DNA of 64,000 nucleotides from Herbidospora sakaeratensis (GCF_001570525.1 NZ_BBXC01000010.1:434001-498000), one strand, 5' to 3'. Shown: positions 7,940-17,866, counted from the stretch's first letter. Numbers and translations: made by a program. The notes: generated by a model not told the origin, from the letters alone.

Positions 7940-8764
7940 ATGCAACGGGCCAGACTCGCCGACTTCCTGCGCACCCGGCGCGCGGCGCTCCAGCCCGAGG
8001 ACGTGGGCCTGCCGAGAGGCTCCCGCCGCCGGACGGGCGGGCTGCGCCGTGAGGAGGTCGCGGCCCTGTCGGCCATGTCGACCGACTACTACAGCCGGAT
8101 CGAGCAGCAGCGCGGCCCGCAGCCGTCGGAGCAGCTGCTCGCCGCCATCGCCCGCGCCCTGCGGCTCACCGACCAGGAGCGCGACCACCTGTTCCGCCTC
8201 GGCGGATACCCCGTCAAGCCGCGGGCGAAGCCCGCGCGCAGCGTCAATCCGGGCATGGCGCGGATCTTCGACAACCTCCCGCCCGACGCCGCCGCGCTCG
8301 TGGTCACCGACCTGGGCGAGACCCTCCGCCAGACCCCGCTGGCGCGCGAGCTCCTCGGCGACGGCCTCGCCTACGAGGGCCTCTCGGCCAGCCTCCACTA
8401 CCGGTGGTTCGACGATCCGGCGGTACGAAAGATTCATCCGCCCGAAGACCACGCCACGGTGGGCCGGGAACTGGTCGCCGACCTTCTCCGCATCCACACG
8501 CGTGACGGCGAGAGCTCCCGCGCGGGGGAGATCGTCCGGGCGCTGCTGGCCCGCAGCCCCGAGTTCGCCGCGCTCTGGCGTGCGCACCCGGTGCCCGGCC
8601 CGGTGTGCGCCAGGAAGCGGTTCGTGCACGTCACGACGGGTGCGCTCGACCTCGACTGCCAGATTCTGGTCGATCCCGACCAGAGCCAGTCACTGCTGGT
8701 CTACACCGCCACAGCAGACTCACCGGCCGCCGCCAAGCTCAGGCGGATTGGTTTGAACGGGTAG
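7940..8764 (+). CDS. XRE-family regulator with MmyB-like ligand-binding domain
   Basis: 274 residues from ATG at 7940. Residues 1-80 are an XRE helix-turn-helix ('LADFLRTRRAALQPEDVGLP', 'GGLRREEVAALSAMSTDYYS', 'LARALRLTDQERDHLFRLGG'-like). The C-terminal part fits the MmyB-like ligand-binding fold seen in many actinobacterial regulators next to dehydrogenase genes: 'LVVTDLGETLRQTPLARELL', 'RAHPVPGPVCARKRFVHVTT', 'LDCQILVDPDQSQSLLVYTA'. It is transcribed divergently from the aldehyde dehydrogenase with 96 bp between starts, so it is the probable regulator of that gene. The ligand is unknown. No strong ribosome binding site was seen. Confidence 0.88.
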   Translation: MQRARLADFLRTRRAALQPEDVGLPRGSRRRTGGLRREEVAALSAMSTDYYSRIEQQRGPQPSEQLLAAIARALRLTDQERDHLFRLGGYPVKPRAKPARSVNPGMARIFDNLPPDAAALVVTDLGETLRQTPLARELLGDGLAYEGLSASLHYRWFDDPAVRKIHPPEDHATVGRELVADLLRIHTRDGESSRAGEIVRALLARSPEFAALWRAHPVPGPVCARKRFVHVTTGALDLDCQILVDPDQSQSLLVYTATADSPAAAKLRRIGLNG

Positions 8765-8960
8765 CCAAACTAAAGGGTTGCGCGGCCACCGATGCTGAAC
8801 GCCTCATTTTGTAACGGTCCAGTTACGCGGTGCACAACGCTGTGACCTGCGTCTTTTCGTCGATGTCAACTCGTTATCCGTTCACACGGTGCGCTCCAGA
8901 CACGTGCGTGTTACAAACCTCATTAATTGATTGCCGAGACAAATGAAAGGCGGTGACCGC

Positions 8961-10226
8961 GTGACGCATCCACACCGCAGCGCCCGCGCGGCCGGCACCG
9001 CCCTGCCGAGCAGCGCACCGATGCTCCGGCAGACCAACCTTTCCCTCGTCTTACGCCACCTGCGCGATCACCCGGCGCAATCCCGGGCCGACATCGCGGA
9101 GGCCACCGGTTTGCACCGGGCCACGGTCTCCAACCTGGTGGCCGAACTCCTCGACCGGCGACTCGTCCGGGAGACCGGCACCGAGCACGCCGGCGCGATC
9201 GGCCGCCCCCGGCGGCCGGTGACACTGCACGGCGCCCACGTCGGCGCGCTGGGTTTGGAGATAAATGTCGACTACATCTCCGCGCACGGGTCCGACCTCA
9301 GCGGCCAGGTCCTCGTCGAACGGCGCATCGCCTTCGACGCCATGGCCGGCGGCCCCGATCTCTCCCTGCGCCAGCTCGGCCGCGTGGCTCTGGAGGCCGT
9401 CGAGGCGATGAAGACGGCGGGGGCCACCCCCGCCGGGCTGAGCGTGGCGGTCCCCGGTCTGGTCGACGTGGCGAATGGCGTCGTCACCCTCGCCCCGAAC
9501 CTGGGCTGGCACGATCTCCCCCTGGCCGCACGGCTCTCGGCGGCCCTCGGACCGTGGCGCGTTCCCGTCACGGTCGACAACGACGCGAATCTCGCGGCAC
9601 TGGCCGAACACACGTCCGGTGTCGCCGCGGGCACGTCCCACCTCGTCTACCTGACGGGCGAGGTCGGCGTGGGCGGCGGCATCGTCCTGGAAGGGAAGCT
9701 GCTCCGCGGCGCGGACGGCTTCTCCGGCGAGATCGGCCACCTGCCGGTCGACCCGGGCGGCTCCCGCTGTGGTTGCGGGAGGCACGGCTGCCTGGAGACC
9801 AAGGTGGGCCTCGCCGCCCTCATGAAAGCGGCACACCCGGAGACCTCGCTCCCGGCCTCCGACCCGGAGGAGCGGGCGATCGAGATCGCCAGAGGACTGA
9901 CCGCGGGCGACAGCCGGATGGCTGCGGCGGTCGCACAGGTGGGCAAGTGGCTCGGGCTCGGCGGCTCGATCCTCGCCAACCTGTTCAACCCGCGTGTCAT
10001 CGTCGTCGGCGGTTACTTCGCCACGCTCGCCGAATGGCTGCTGCCGCCCGCGCAGGCCGAACTGGAACGGCTGGTGGTGGCCCGATCAGCCAGCCAGTGC
10101 CGGTTCGTCGCCTCCGACCTCGGTTTCGGGGCCGCCGCGCGCGGCGCCGCGAGCGTGGTCGTCAATCGGCTCATCGACCATCCGACCATGATCCCTGATC
10201 CGATTCCCCGGCTGGCGCCTCACTGA
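8961..10226 (+). CDS. ROK family transcriptional repressor / sugar-sensing protein
   Basis: 421 residues from GTG at 8961, preferred over an ATG at 8931 because AAAGGCGGT lies just before it. A winged HTH occupies about residues 20-90 ('LRHLRDHPAQSRADIAEATG', 'LHRATVSNLVAELLDRRLVR'). The ROK domain follows: 'LSVAVPGLVDVANG', 'VTVDNDANLAALAEH', 'GEVGVGGGIVLEGKLLRGAD' and the zinc motif 'GSRCGCGRHGCLE'. Such proteins repress carbohydrate genes until a sugar or sugar phosphate binds. It precedes the large secreted ThuA/dehydrogenase gene on the same strand by 135 bp and may control it. The 8765-8960 gap holds only a weak GTAAC-N6-GTTAC repeat. Confidence 0.9.
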   Translation: MTHPHRSARAAGTALPSSAPMLRQTNLSLVLRHLRDHPAQSRADIAEATGLHRATVSNLVAELLDRRLVRETGTEHAGAIGRPRRPVTLHGAHVGALGLEINVDYISAHGSDLSGQVLVERRIAFDAMAGGPDLSLRQLGRVALEAVEAMKTAGATPAGLSVAVPGLVDVANGVVTLAPNLGWHDLPLAARLSAALGPWRVPVTVDNDANLAALAEHTSGVAAGTSHLVYLTGEVGVGGGIVLEGKLLRGADGFSGEIGHLPVDPGGSRCGCGRHGCLETKVGLAALMKAAHPETSLPASDPEERAIEIARGLTAGDSRMAAAVAQVGKWLGLGGSILANLFNPRVIVVGGYFATLAEWLLPPAQAELERLVVARSASQCRFVASDLGFGAAARGAASVVVNRLIDHPTMIPDPIPRLAPH

Positions 10227-10244
10227 CGGCGCCGGCCCCACAAG

Positions 10245-10264
10245 CCTGGAGGTGGCACCCTCCA
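10245..10264 (+). terminator. Short hairpin after ROK gene
   Basis: CTGGAGG-tggcac-CCTCCAG forms a 7-bp stem with a 6-nt loop 18 nt after the ROK stop, without a T-run. It may be a weak terminator or a 5'-leader structure for the following secreted-protein gene. Confidence 0.35.
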
Positions 10265-10361
10265 GCCCGTGCAGTACCGCAACACCCCCCATGTAACACA
10301 AGTGGCACCAGCGAGGCGGCGCTCGCTTGCCTGACATCCCCAGTCAGGAAAGGGATTCCCC

Positions 10362-13300
10362 ATGTCACCACGTTCTCGAACGTGGGCCAGGCTCTCCGAG
10401 ATCCTGCCTTTCAAGAGAAAAGTCTCTCTGCGCCGGACCGTGGCGGTCGCGTCGGCAGCCCTCATGCTGCCCATGCCCGTCCTGGCCTTCTCCGCTGCTC
10501 CGGCCAGCGCAGCCGCTGAACCCGAGTTCAAGGTCCTCGTCTTCTCGAAGACGACCGGCTTCCGGCACGACGCGATCCCCGACGGCATCGCGGCCATCCA
10601 GAAGCTCGGCACCGAGAACAACTTCGCGGTCGACGTGACCGAGGACAGCGCCCAGTTCACTGACGCCAACCTGGCGCAGTACAAGGCCGTCATCTTCAAC
10701 TCGACCACCGGCGACCCGGTGAGCACGGCGGACCAGAAGGCCGCCTTCGAGCGTTACATCAAGGCCGGCGGCGGCTTCGTGGGCATCCACGCCGCCTCCG
10801 ACGGCGGTTACAGCTGGGACTGGTACCGGCAGCTGGTCGGCGCGTACTTCAAGTCGCACCCCGCCATCCAGCAGGCCACGATCGTCAACGAGGACAAGGC
10901 GCACCCGTCGACCTCGCACCTGCCGACCTCGTGGACCCGGACCGACGAGTGGTATGACTTCCAGGCGAACCCGCGCAACGCGGTGCACGTCCTGCAGTCG
11001 CTGAACCAGAAGTCGTACACCGGCTCCACCCAGGGCATCGACCACCCGATCTCCTGGTGTCAGGACTTCGACGGCGGCCGTTCCTGGTACACCGGCCTTG
11101 GTCACACCAAGGAAAGCTACGTCGAGGCCAACTTCACCAAGATGCTGCTCGGTGGTATCCGTACCGCCGCCGGCGTCGAGAAGGCCGACTGCTCCGCCTC
11201 CCTGACCGGGAGCTACGAGAAGGTCGCCCTCGACACCAACACGTCGAACCCGATGATGACCGACATCGCCAAGGACGGGCGGGTCTTCTACATCGACCGT
11301 CTCGGTGACGTCAAGATCATCAAGCCCTCCGGTGGCACTGTCACCGCCGGCAAGATGAACGTCTTCACCGCGAACGAGTCGGGCCTCCTCGGTCTGGCGC
11401 TCGACCGGAACTTCGACACCACCAGCTGGCTGTACCTGTTCTACTCGCCGGCCAGCGGCGGCAACGTCGACCGGCTGAGCCGCTTCACCATCGTGGGCGA
11501 CGCGATCGACTTCTCCTCCGAGAAGGTCATCCTCAACGTCCCGGTCCAGCGGGCCGAGTGCTGCCACCACGGCGGCGGCATGCTCATGGACCACAAGACG
11601 GGCGACCTGTGGCTGGGCACCGGTGACAACACCAACCCGTTCGCCTCGGACGGCTTCACGCCGATCGACGAGGGCAGCGGCCGTTCCTCCTGGGACGCCC
11701 AGCGTTCCTCGGGCAACACCAACGACCTGAGCGGCAAGGTGCTGCGCATCACCCCGCAGGCCGACGGCACCTACACCATCCCCGCGGGCAACCTGTTCCC
11801 GCCGGGCACCGAGAAGACCAAGCCCGAGATCTACGGCATGGGCTTCCGCAACCCGTTCCGCATCGGCATCGACCCGAAGACCGGCAACGTCATGGTCGCC
11901 GACTACGGACCCGACTCCGGTTCCGCCAGCGCCACCCGTGGCCCGCGCGGCACGGTCGAGTGGAACGCGCTCTCCGCGCCCGGCAACTACGGCTGGCCGT
12001 ACTGCGTGGGCAACAACACGCCGTACATCGACTACAACTTCCAGACCCGGACCTCGGGCTCGGCGTTCAACTGCGCCGCGCCGGTCAACGAGTCGCCGAA
12101 CAACACCGGTCTGACCAACCTCCCGGCCGCCAAGGCCGCGAGCATCTGGTACACCAGCGCGGTCGACCAGAACAACTTCCCCGAGCTCAACGGCGGCGCG
12201 CCGATGGCCGGTCCGGTCTACCGCTACGACGAGGCGCTCGCCTCGCCGGTGAAGTGGCCGGCTTACTGGGATGGCAAGGCCATCTTCGGTGAGTGGAACA
12301 ACAACACGCTGTTCTCGTTCCAGATGAACGACGCCGGCACCCAGCAGATCAAGATCAACCGTATCCTGCGTGACATGGGCTTCATCCGGCCCATGGACAT
12401 CAAGTTCGGTTACGACGGCGCGATGTACCTGGTCGAGTGGGGCTCGGGCTTCGGCGGCGACAACGCCGACTCCGGCATCTACCGCATCGAGTACGTCAAG
12501 GGCGCCCGCCCGCCGATCGCGAAGATCACCGCTGACAAGACCGACGGCCCGGCTCCGCTGACCGTCAACTTCTCCAGCGAGGGTTCGCGCGACCCCGACG
12601 GCAACCCCATCACCATCGAGTGGGACTTCAACGACGACGGCACGGTCGACTCGACCGCCGCCAACCCCTCGTACACCTACACCCAGGCCGGCAACTACAG
12701 CGCGGTCCTCACGGTGAAGAACGCCGAGGGCGTCGCCGCGCACGCCAACGTCCCGATCGTGGTCGGCAACACCCGCCCGGTCGTGAACATCACCCTGCCC
12801 CCGGCAGGTGGGTTCTTCGAGTTCGGCGACCAGGTGAAGTACACCATCACCGCCACCGACGCCGAAGACGGCACGATCGACTGCACCAAGGTGCAGCTGC
12901 AGGCCTACCTGGGCCACGACAGCCACGGCCACCCGCTCGACCAGAAGACCGGTTGCTCGGGCACCATCCAGACGCTGTCGGACAGCGGCCACGGCATCAA
13001 CGACAACCTGTACTACATCCTTGAGGCGACCTACGCCGACCAGGGTGGCGCGGGTGGCGCCGGTTCGCTGACCGGCCGTTCGGAGGTCATCCTCCAGCCG
13101 AAGCGCAAGCAGGCCGAGCACTTCACCGAGACCGGCCGGGTTCAGGGCGGCACCGGCACGGACACCCCCGGTGTCCAGCTGGAGACCACCACCGACCCGC
13201 TGGGCGGAAACCAGAACATCGGTTTCACCAACGACGGTGACTTCTGGGCCTACAACCCGGTGAACCTGTCGGGCATCGACTCGGTGAGCCTCCGCGTCTC

Positions 13301-16145
13301 GTCCGCCGGCCCCGGCGGCACGGTGCAGATCAAGACCGGCAACCCCAACACGGGCACGCTGGTCGGCTCGGTCGACATCACCCCCACGGGTGGCTGGCAG
13401 ACCTTCAAGGACGTCTCGGTCCCGCTGACGAACGTCCCGACGACCACCGCTCCGCTGTACTTCATCGTCCGCAAGCCGGCCTCCGCCGGTAACGGCGACT
13501 ACCTGCTCAACTTCAACTGGGTCGACTTCGTCGGCAAGGGCGTCACCGACAACCAGCGCCCGACGATCACCGCGACCGGCACCCCGCTGACGGGCACCGC
13601 GCCGCTGAAGGTGGACTTCACCTCCACCGCGACCGACCCCGACGGCGACACCCCGCTCACGTACAAGTGGAACTTCGGCGTCACCGGCGCCGCTCAGCCC
13701 ACCACGGCGAACGCGAGCTACACCTACAACGCGCCGGGCACCTACGTCGCCACCGTCACGGTGACCGACGCCAAGGGCTCGTCGAACTCCGCCTCGGTCA
13801 ACGTCAAGGTCGAAGCTCCGAACGTCACCTGCTTCTCGGGCCGCTCGGACGACTTCCTCGGCAGCACCCTCGACCGCAACCGCTGGTCGGTTCTCCGTGA
13901 GAACCAGGACCTGCGCGTGGCCGACGGTTCGCTGGTCATCCCGACCTCCGCGACCGAGATCTACAACACCGGCAACACCCAGCCGGTGAGCAACATCGTG
14001 CTCCAGCCCCTCCCGCAGGGCGCCTGGACCGCGACCGCCAAGGTCACCATGCGCGCCGACCAGCAGTACCAGCAGGCCGGTCTGGTCGTGTACGGCGACG
14101 ACGACAACTACGCCAAGATGGTCATCCAGGGCCGCGCCGCCACGGCGACGCCCGACCACGCGCAGCGCATCTTCCAGTTCATCCGCGAAGAGGCCGGCGC
14201 GCCCAACGAGGTCTCGGCGAGCAACACCTCCAACCTCGGAGACGCCTTCCCGGACACGTTCTACGTCCGGTTCTCCAGCAACGGCAGCAACCTGAACGCC
14301 TCCTACTCGGCCGACGGCACCACCTTCACGGCGATGTCCGAGACCAAGCAGCTGGCCGGGATCACGAACCCGCGCATCGGCCTCATCTCGTTCGCGAGCA
14401 CCGGCCAGCGCACGGTCGTGGACGCCAAGTTTGACTGGTTCAGCATCACCCCGGACGACACCGCCACCGGTTCGACCGACCCGAACGACGACTTCAACGG
14501 CACCACGATCGACCCGTGCCGCTGGAACGCCATCGTCCGTCCGGACTCCACCACCGCCACGGTCACCGGCGGCAACCTGGAGCTCACCACCACCACCGGC
14601 GACATCTACGGCACCGGCAACTCCGGTCCGAAGAACTTCATCCTCCAGACCGCGCCCTCGGGCGACTGGACCCTGGAGACGAAGGTCGACGCCTCCACGC
14701 TGAGCGAGCAGTACCAGCAGGGCGGCCTGATGGTGTACACCGACGACGACAACTACGTGAAGTTCGACCTGCTCACCACCAACGCGCCCGGCGCGACCGT
14801 GGTGCGTGGCGTCGAGCTGCGTAGCGAGGTCGCCGGCACCGTCCAGAACCCGCAGCCCAACGCCAACCCGGGCACCGGTGTGGTGTGGCTGCGCCTGAAG
14901 AAGACCGGCACGGTCTTCCAGGGTTCGTACTCGACCAACGGCACCACCTGGACCGACATGTCGGCGACCGTCAGCAACACCGCGGTCGGCACTCCGAAGA
15001 TCGGTGTCTACACCATCGGCACCAACCAGCAGGCCGCCAAGACGGTCAAGTTCGACTACTTCAAGCTGACCAAGGCCGGCGCGGTGGACACCACCGCTCC
15101 GACCACGACCGCCACGACCACCCCGACGGCTCCGGCCGCCAGCGGCTGGTTCACCTCGGCGGTTCTGGTCAACCTCGCCGCCACCGACAACTCGGGTGGC
15201 AGCGGCGTCGACAAGACCGAGTACCAGATCGACGGCGGCGCCTGGACCACGTACACCACCGCGTTCTCGGTCGCCGGCGACGGCAATCACACCGTGAACT
15301 ACCGGTCGGTGGACAAGGCCGCCAACACCGAGGCGACCAAGTCGCTCGCGCTGAAGCTCGACGTGACCGCTCCCGTCACCACCGCGGACTTCCTCCCGGT
15401 GGGCCAGGGCACGGTTCCGGTGGCTCTCGCGGCGACCGACGCCACCTCGGGTGTCGAGAAGATCGAGTACGCCCTGGACGGCGGCGCCTGGACGACCTAC
15501 ACCGCGGCGGTCAACGTCACCGGTGTCGGCGACCACACCCTGCAGTACCGCGCCACCGACAAGGCGGGCAACGTCGAGACGGCCAAGGCCGCCACGATCA
15601 AGATCGAGGAGACTCCCACGGAGCCCACGATCCTGATCTCGGGCGTGTCCGAGGGCGCCTCGTACGGTGACAGCACCAACGTCACCCTCGCCTGGGAGGT
15701 CGCGGGCACCGGCATCAAGACCGTCGTGGGCACCCTCGACGGCCAGCCGGTCACGTCCGGTGCGGTCCAGGAGCTCTACCGTCTCGGCCTCGGCGAGCAC
15801 ACGCTCACCGTGACCGTCACCACCAACTCGGGTGGCACCTACTCGCAGTCCGTCACGTTCAAGACGACCACCTCGACCGATGACATCTCGGCCCTGATCT
15901 CGCGCTTCAAGGACGCCGGTCAGCTGACCGCGACCGCGGCCGCGAAGCTTCAGGACGACATCAACAAGGTCATGGTGTCGGAGAACAAGGAGCGCGAGCG
16001 GGACCAGAAGAAGATCGTCAAGAAGCTCACGCGCTTCATCGAGGCGGTCAACGACCCGAAGAACGTGACCAACGTCGTCGTGAAGGCCACGCTCATCCGT
16101 GACGCCAACGCGCTCATCGTTGAGAACGGCGGCAACCCGGTCTAA
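10362..16145 (+). CDS. Giant secreted ThuA / PQQ-type sugar dehydrogenase / PKD / CBM mosaic protein
   Basis: 1,927 residues from ATG at 10362 (AGGAAAGG 8 nt upstream). Order by eye: long signal peptide to about residue 50 ('VLAFSAAPASAAAEP'); ThuA-like domain 52-270 ('VLVFSKTTGFRHDAIPDGIA', 'GGGFVGIHAASDGGYSWDWY'); glucose/sorbosone dehydrogenase beta-propeller about 285-710 ('GLLGLALDRNFDTTSWLYLF', 'ECCHHGGGMLMDHKTGDLWL', 'DLSGKVLRITPQADGTY'); PKD about 717-800; CBM6-like about 915-1060; second PKD about 1065-1150; two related concanavalin-like (DUF1349-type) domains about 1154-1367 and 1373-1573; two OmpL47-type beta repeats about 1580-1750; Ig-like segment; charged helical tail. The role is extracellular carbohydrate degradation or oxidation. 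The sequence is Thr/Asn-rich with C-ending codons like a highly expressed exoprotein. No sortase signal was seen. Confidence 0.92.
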   Translation: MSPRSRTWARLSEILPFKRKVSLRRTVAVASAALMLPMPVLAFSAAPASAAAEPEFKVLVFSKTTGFRHDAIPDGIAAIQKLGTENNFAVDVTEDSAQFTDANLAQYKAVIFNSTTGDPVSTADQKAAFERYIKAGGGFVGIHAASDGGYSWDWYRQLVGAYFKSHPAIQQATIVNEDKAHPSTSHLPTSWTRTDEWYDFQANPRNAVHVLQSLNQKSYTGSTQGIDHPISWCQDFDGGRSWYTGLGHTKESYVEANFTKMLLGGIRTAAGVEKADCSASLTGSYEKVALDTNTSNPMMTDIAKDGRVFYIDRLGDVKIIKPSGGTVTAGKMNVFTANESGLLGLALDRNFDTTSWLYLFYSPASGGNVDRLSRFTIVGDAIDFSSEKVILNVPVQRAECCHHGGGMLMDHKTGDLWLGTGDNTNPFASDGFTPIDEGSGRSSWDAQRSSGNTNDLSGKVLRITPQADGTYTIPAGNLFPPGTEKTKPEIYGMGFRNPFRIGIDPKTGNVMVADYGPDSGSASATRGPRGTVEWNALSAPGNYGWPYCVGNNTPYIDYNFQTRTSGSAFNCAAPVNESPNNTGLTNLPAAKAASIWYTSAVDQNNFPELNGGAPMAGPVYRYDEALASPVKWPAYWDGKAIFGEWNNNTLFSFQMNDAGTQQIKINRILRDMGFIRPMDIKFGYDGAMYLVEWGSGFGGDNADSGIYRIEYVKGARPPIAKITADKTDGPAPLTVNFSSEGSRDPDGNPITIEWDFNDDGTVDSTAANPSYTYTQAGNYSAVLTVKNAEGVAAHANVPIVVGNTRPVVNITLPPAGGFFEFGDQVKYTITATDAEDGTIDCTKVQLQAYLGHDSHGHPLDQKTGCSGTIQTLSDSGHGINDNLYYILEATYADQGGAGGAGSLTGRSEVILQPKRKQAEHFTETGRVQGGTGTDTPGVQLETTTDPLGGNQNIGFTNDGDFWAYNPVNLSGIDSVSLRVSSAGPGGTVQIKTGNPNTGTLVGSVDITPTGGWQTFKDVSVPLTNVPTTTAPLYFIVRKPASAGNGDYLLNFNWVDFVGKGVTDNQRPTITATGTPLTGTAPLKVDFTSTATDPDGDTPLTYKWNFGVTGAAQPTTANASYTYNAPGTYVATVTVTDAKGSSNSASVNVKVEAPNVTCFSGRSDDFLGSTLDRNRWSVLRENQDLRVADGSLVIPTSATEIYNTGNTQPVSNIVLQPLPQGAWTATAKVTMRADQQYQQAGLVVYGDDDNYAKMVIQGRAATATPDHAQRIFQFIREEAGAPNEVSASNTSNLGDAFPDTFYVRFSSNGSNLNASYSADGTTFTAMSETKQLAGITNPRIGLISFASTGQRTVVDAKFDWFSITPDDTATGSTDPNDDFNGTTIDPCRWNAIVRPDSTTATVTGGNLELTTTTGDIYGTGNSGPKNFILQTAPSGDWTLETKVDASTLSEQYQQGGLMVYTDDDNYVKFDLLTTNAPGATVVRGVELRSEVAGTVQNPQPNANPGTGVVWLRLKKTGTVFQGSYSTNGTTWTDMSATVSNTAVGTPKIGVYTIGTNQQAAKTVKFDYFKLTKAGAVDTTAPTTTATTTPTAPAASGWFTSAVLVNLAATDNSGGSGVDKTEYQIDGGAWTTYTTAFSVAGDGNHTVNYRSVDKAANTEATKSLALKLDVTAPVTTADFLPVGQGTVPVALAATDATSGVEKIEYALDGGAWTTYTAAVNVTGVGDHTLQYRATDKAGNVETAKAATIKIEETPTEPTILISGVSEGASYGDSTNVTLAWEVAGTGIKTVVGTLDGQPVTSGAVQELYRLGLGEHTLTVTVTTNSGGTYSQSVTFKTTTSTDDISALISRFKDAGQLTATAAAKLQDDINKVMVSENKERERDQKKIVKKLTRFIEAVNDPKNVTNVVVKATLIRDANALIVENGGNPV

Positions 16146-16173
16146 CCGGTAGTCGCAGTACAACCTGGATAGA

Positions 16174-16209
16174 GGGTGCCCCGCGCGCCGTTGTGCGCGC
16201 GGGGCACCC
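16174..16209 (+). terminator. Strong intrinsic-type terminator after ThuA gene
   Basis: A perfect 15-bp stem, GGGTGCCCCGCGCGC paired with its complement, with a 6-nt loop (CGTTGT), lies 29 nt after the stop and is followed by GCCTGTTTTC. It separates the giant gene from the small secreted-protein gene. Confidence 0.88.
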
Positions 16210-16292
16210 GCCTGTTTTCAAGGCAGATTCACTAGCGCGAGCCACGGCCGGCCTCCGGCCGACCGCGACTCGCTTTGAAGGGACCCCCACGA

Positions 16293-16850
16293 ATGAACAA
16301 GGCACTGAGGTACGCCCTGGCCGTCGTGCTGGCCGGTCTCGGCCTGCTGCTCGGCGCGCAGCAGGCCATGGCCGCGGCGGACGGCCCGATCAAGCTCGAG
16401 GTCGCCGGCGACGGCGGCCGTAACGTGAACGTCCTGGCGACCTGGAAGAAGGACGGCTCGCCCGTCACCGAGGTCCTGACCGCGACCCTGTTCGCGGAGA
16501 GCGCCGACGGGAGCCGCACGTTCGGCCCGGTGCCGCTGATGTCGGCCCCCGAGGGCCAGAACCTCTACAACCCGTCCGAGCTGCTGCCGGACGGCGAGTG
16601 GAAGGTCACCGTGAAGGCCACCAAGCCGAGCAAGGCGCAGGCCTCCGTCAAGGTGACCTCGGGCGAGGTCGCCAACGTGCCCACGACCCAACCGCTGACG
16701 ACGGCCAAGATGGCCGAGCGCGCGGTGGCGGCCGAGGAGAGCTCCTCGGAACTGCCGCTGCTCCAGATCGGCATCATCGGCGGCGCGGTCGTCGCCGCGG
16801 TCGTGGTGTTCTTCGTGCTGGTCCGGAGCCGGCGCGCACCGGTGCGGTAG
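16293..16850 (+). CDS. Small secreted protein with C-terminal membrane anchor, unknown function
   Basis: 185 residues from ATG at 16293 (GAAGGGA 10 nt upstream). Signal peptide 'LAVVLAGLGLLLGAQQAMAA' to about residue 30. A single Ig-like beta domain follows ('IKLEVAGDGGRNVNVLATWK', 'PDGEWKVTVKATKPSKAQAS'), then a transmembrane helix 'LQIGIIGGAVVAAVVVFFVL' and a short basic tail. The layout resembles small copper-chaperone or YtkA-like exported proteins, but no metal ligands were seen. It follows the ThuA gene after a strong terminator, so expression may be separate. Confidence 0.7.
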   Translation: MNKALRYALAVVLAGLGLLLGAQQAMAAADGPIKLEVAGDGGRNVNVLATWKKDGSPVTEVLTATLFAESADGSRTFGPVPLMSAPEGQNLYNPSELLPDGEWKVTVKATKPSKAQASVKVTSGEVANVPTTQPLTTAKMAERAVAAEESSSELPLLQIGIIGGAVVAAVVVFFVLVRSRRAPVR

Positions 16851-16893
16851 AACCGGGCGCAGATCGGCAAGTTCTCGGCGGAACCTCCGGAAT

Positions 16894-17862
16894 GTGATGC
16901 TTCGTCTTCCAGGCATGGGGCGTTACTCCGGAGGTCACGTCGTCGCCGTCGGCGTGACCGTCATGACGCTGTGCCTCGGCGGCGCGATCCTCGCGCTCGA
17001 CCACCTGATCGCCCGGGAACCCGCCTATTTCGGGATCTCCGGGACGGTCTCCCGCATCGACCAGGACACCGACCAGATCGACGTGGCCTACCGCGACGGA
17101 CAGGGCGCGCAGCGGTCCGTCCGCTTCGCCGTCCGCGACCCGGCGCTGTTCAAGCCCGGCGACCGCTTCGGCCTGCTCCTCCTCACCCCGGCCGGCACGA
17201 TCTATCCGGAAGAGGTGTACGGCCAGTATGTGAGCGGCCACCCCAGCCCTCCGGCACTCGAGATCGCCCCGCGAGAGGTCCGGAGCGTCCTGCTCCCCGT
17301 CGCGATCTTCCTGCTGGCCTGCTGGACGGTCCGCGCCTACTTCACCGCCTCGGCCACCGACGCGCCGGTGATCCGCGCCCGGGCCCGGAACCGGACCCCG
17401 ATCGGCGACGTGGCCGCCGGGATGGAGAACCGGCTGCTCAGCCGGCACCTGGTGGAACTCAACACCTGGGACACCGGGCACCCCGAGACGCTGCTCCAGC
17501 CCGTCTTGTGGAGCCCTGACCTGGAACGGCTGGTCGACGGCACCATCGTGCGCATCCGTCTCGGCCGCGGTCCGCTGCGCCGGGCCGTCATCGACCTCCC
17601 CGACGGCGGCCGGTTGTGGCCGGCGGGCCGCGCCCGGCGCGTGCACGAGGGAGAACGGGTCTCGGCCGTGCCCCCGGAGTCCACGTGGCCGTCGTTGCTG
17701 CTCGCCGTGGTGAGCCTGGGCTCCGGCGCCGTGCTGGCCTTCGTCCTCAAGGGCGCCTTCGGCGCGATGGCGCTCCCGGTGGGGCTCGCCGTGGGCGTCG
17801 GCCTCGGCGCGCACCTGTGGGCCTGGTCGGGCGGTTTCGCCGGCCGCCCTCCCGATCACTAG
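16894..17862 (+). CDS. Membrane protein with DUF3592-like layout, unknown function
   Basis: 322 residues; GTG at 16894 is directly followed by ATG at 16897 and either may be used. Predicted helices: about 16-36 ('VVAVGVTVMTLCLGGAILAL'), 130-145 ('SVLLPVAIFLLACWTVRAYF'), and a C-terminal pair about 268-310 ('LLLAVVSLGSGAVLAFVL', 'MALPVGLAVGVGLGAHLWAW'). The loop between the first two helices is an OB/SH3-like beta segment ('GISGTVSRIDQDTDQIDVAY', 'FKPGDRFGLLLLTPAGTIYP'), as in DUF3592-type proteins. It ends 4 nt before the convergent CATRA/TIR gene. Function unknown. Confidence 0.65.
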   Translation: MMLRLPGMGRYSGGHVVAVGVTVMTLCLGGAILALDHLIAREPAYFGISGTVSRIDQDTDQIDVAYRDGQGAQRSVRFAVRDPALFKPGDRFGLLLLTPAGTIYPEEVYGQYVSGHPSPPALEIAPREVRSVLLPVAIFLLACWTVRAYFTASATDAPVIRARARNRTPIGDVAAGMENRLLSRHLVELNTWDTGHPETLLQPVLWSPDLERLVDGTIVRIRLGRGPLRRAVIDLPDGGRLWPAGRARRVHEGERVSAVPPESTWPSLLLAVVSLGSGAVLAFVLKGAFGAMALPVGLAVGVGLGAHLWAWSGGFAGRPPDH

Positions 17863-17866
17863 CGCG

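Noticed and set aside
8812-8840. GTAAC-N6-GTTAC repeat upstream of the ROK gene as an operator
   Set aside because: Arms are only 5 bp and no second copy was seen near the ROK or ThuA starts; too weak to list.
10365-16163. Reading frame of about 1,930 codons on the minus strand opposite the ThuA gene
   Set aside because: It mirrors the codon structure of the plus-strand gene, is rich in Arg/Val/Gly/Asp, has no recognisable domain and no start signal; the plus strand has clear domains.
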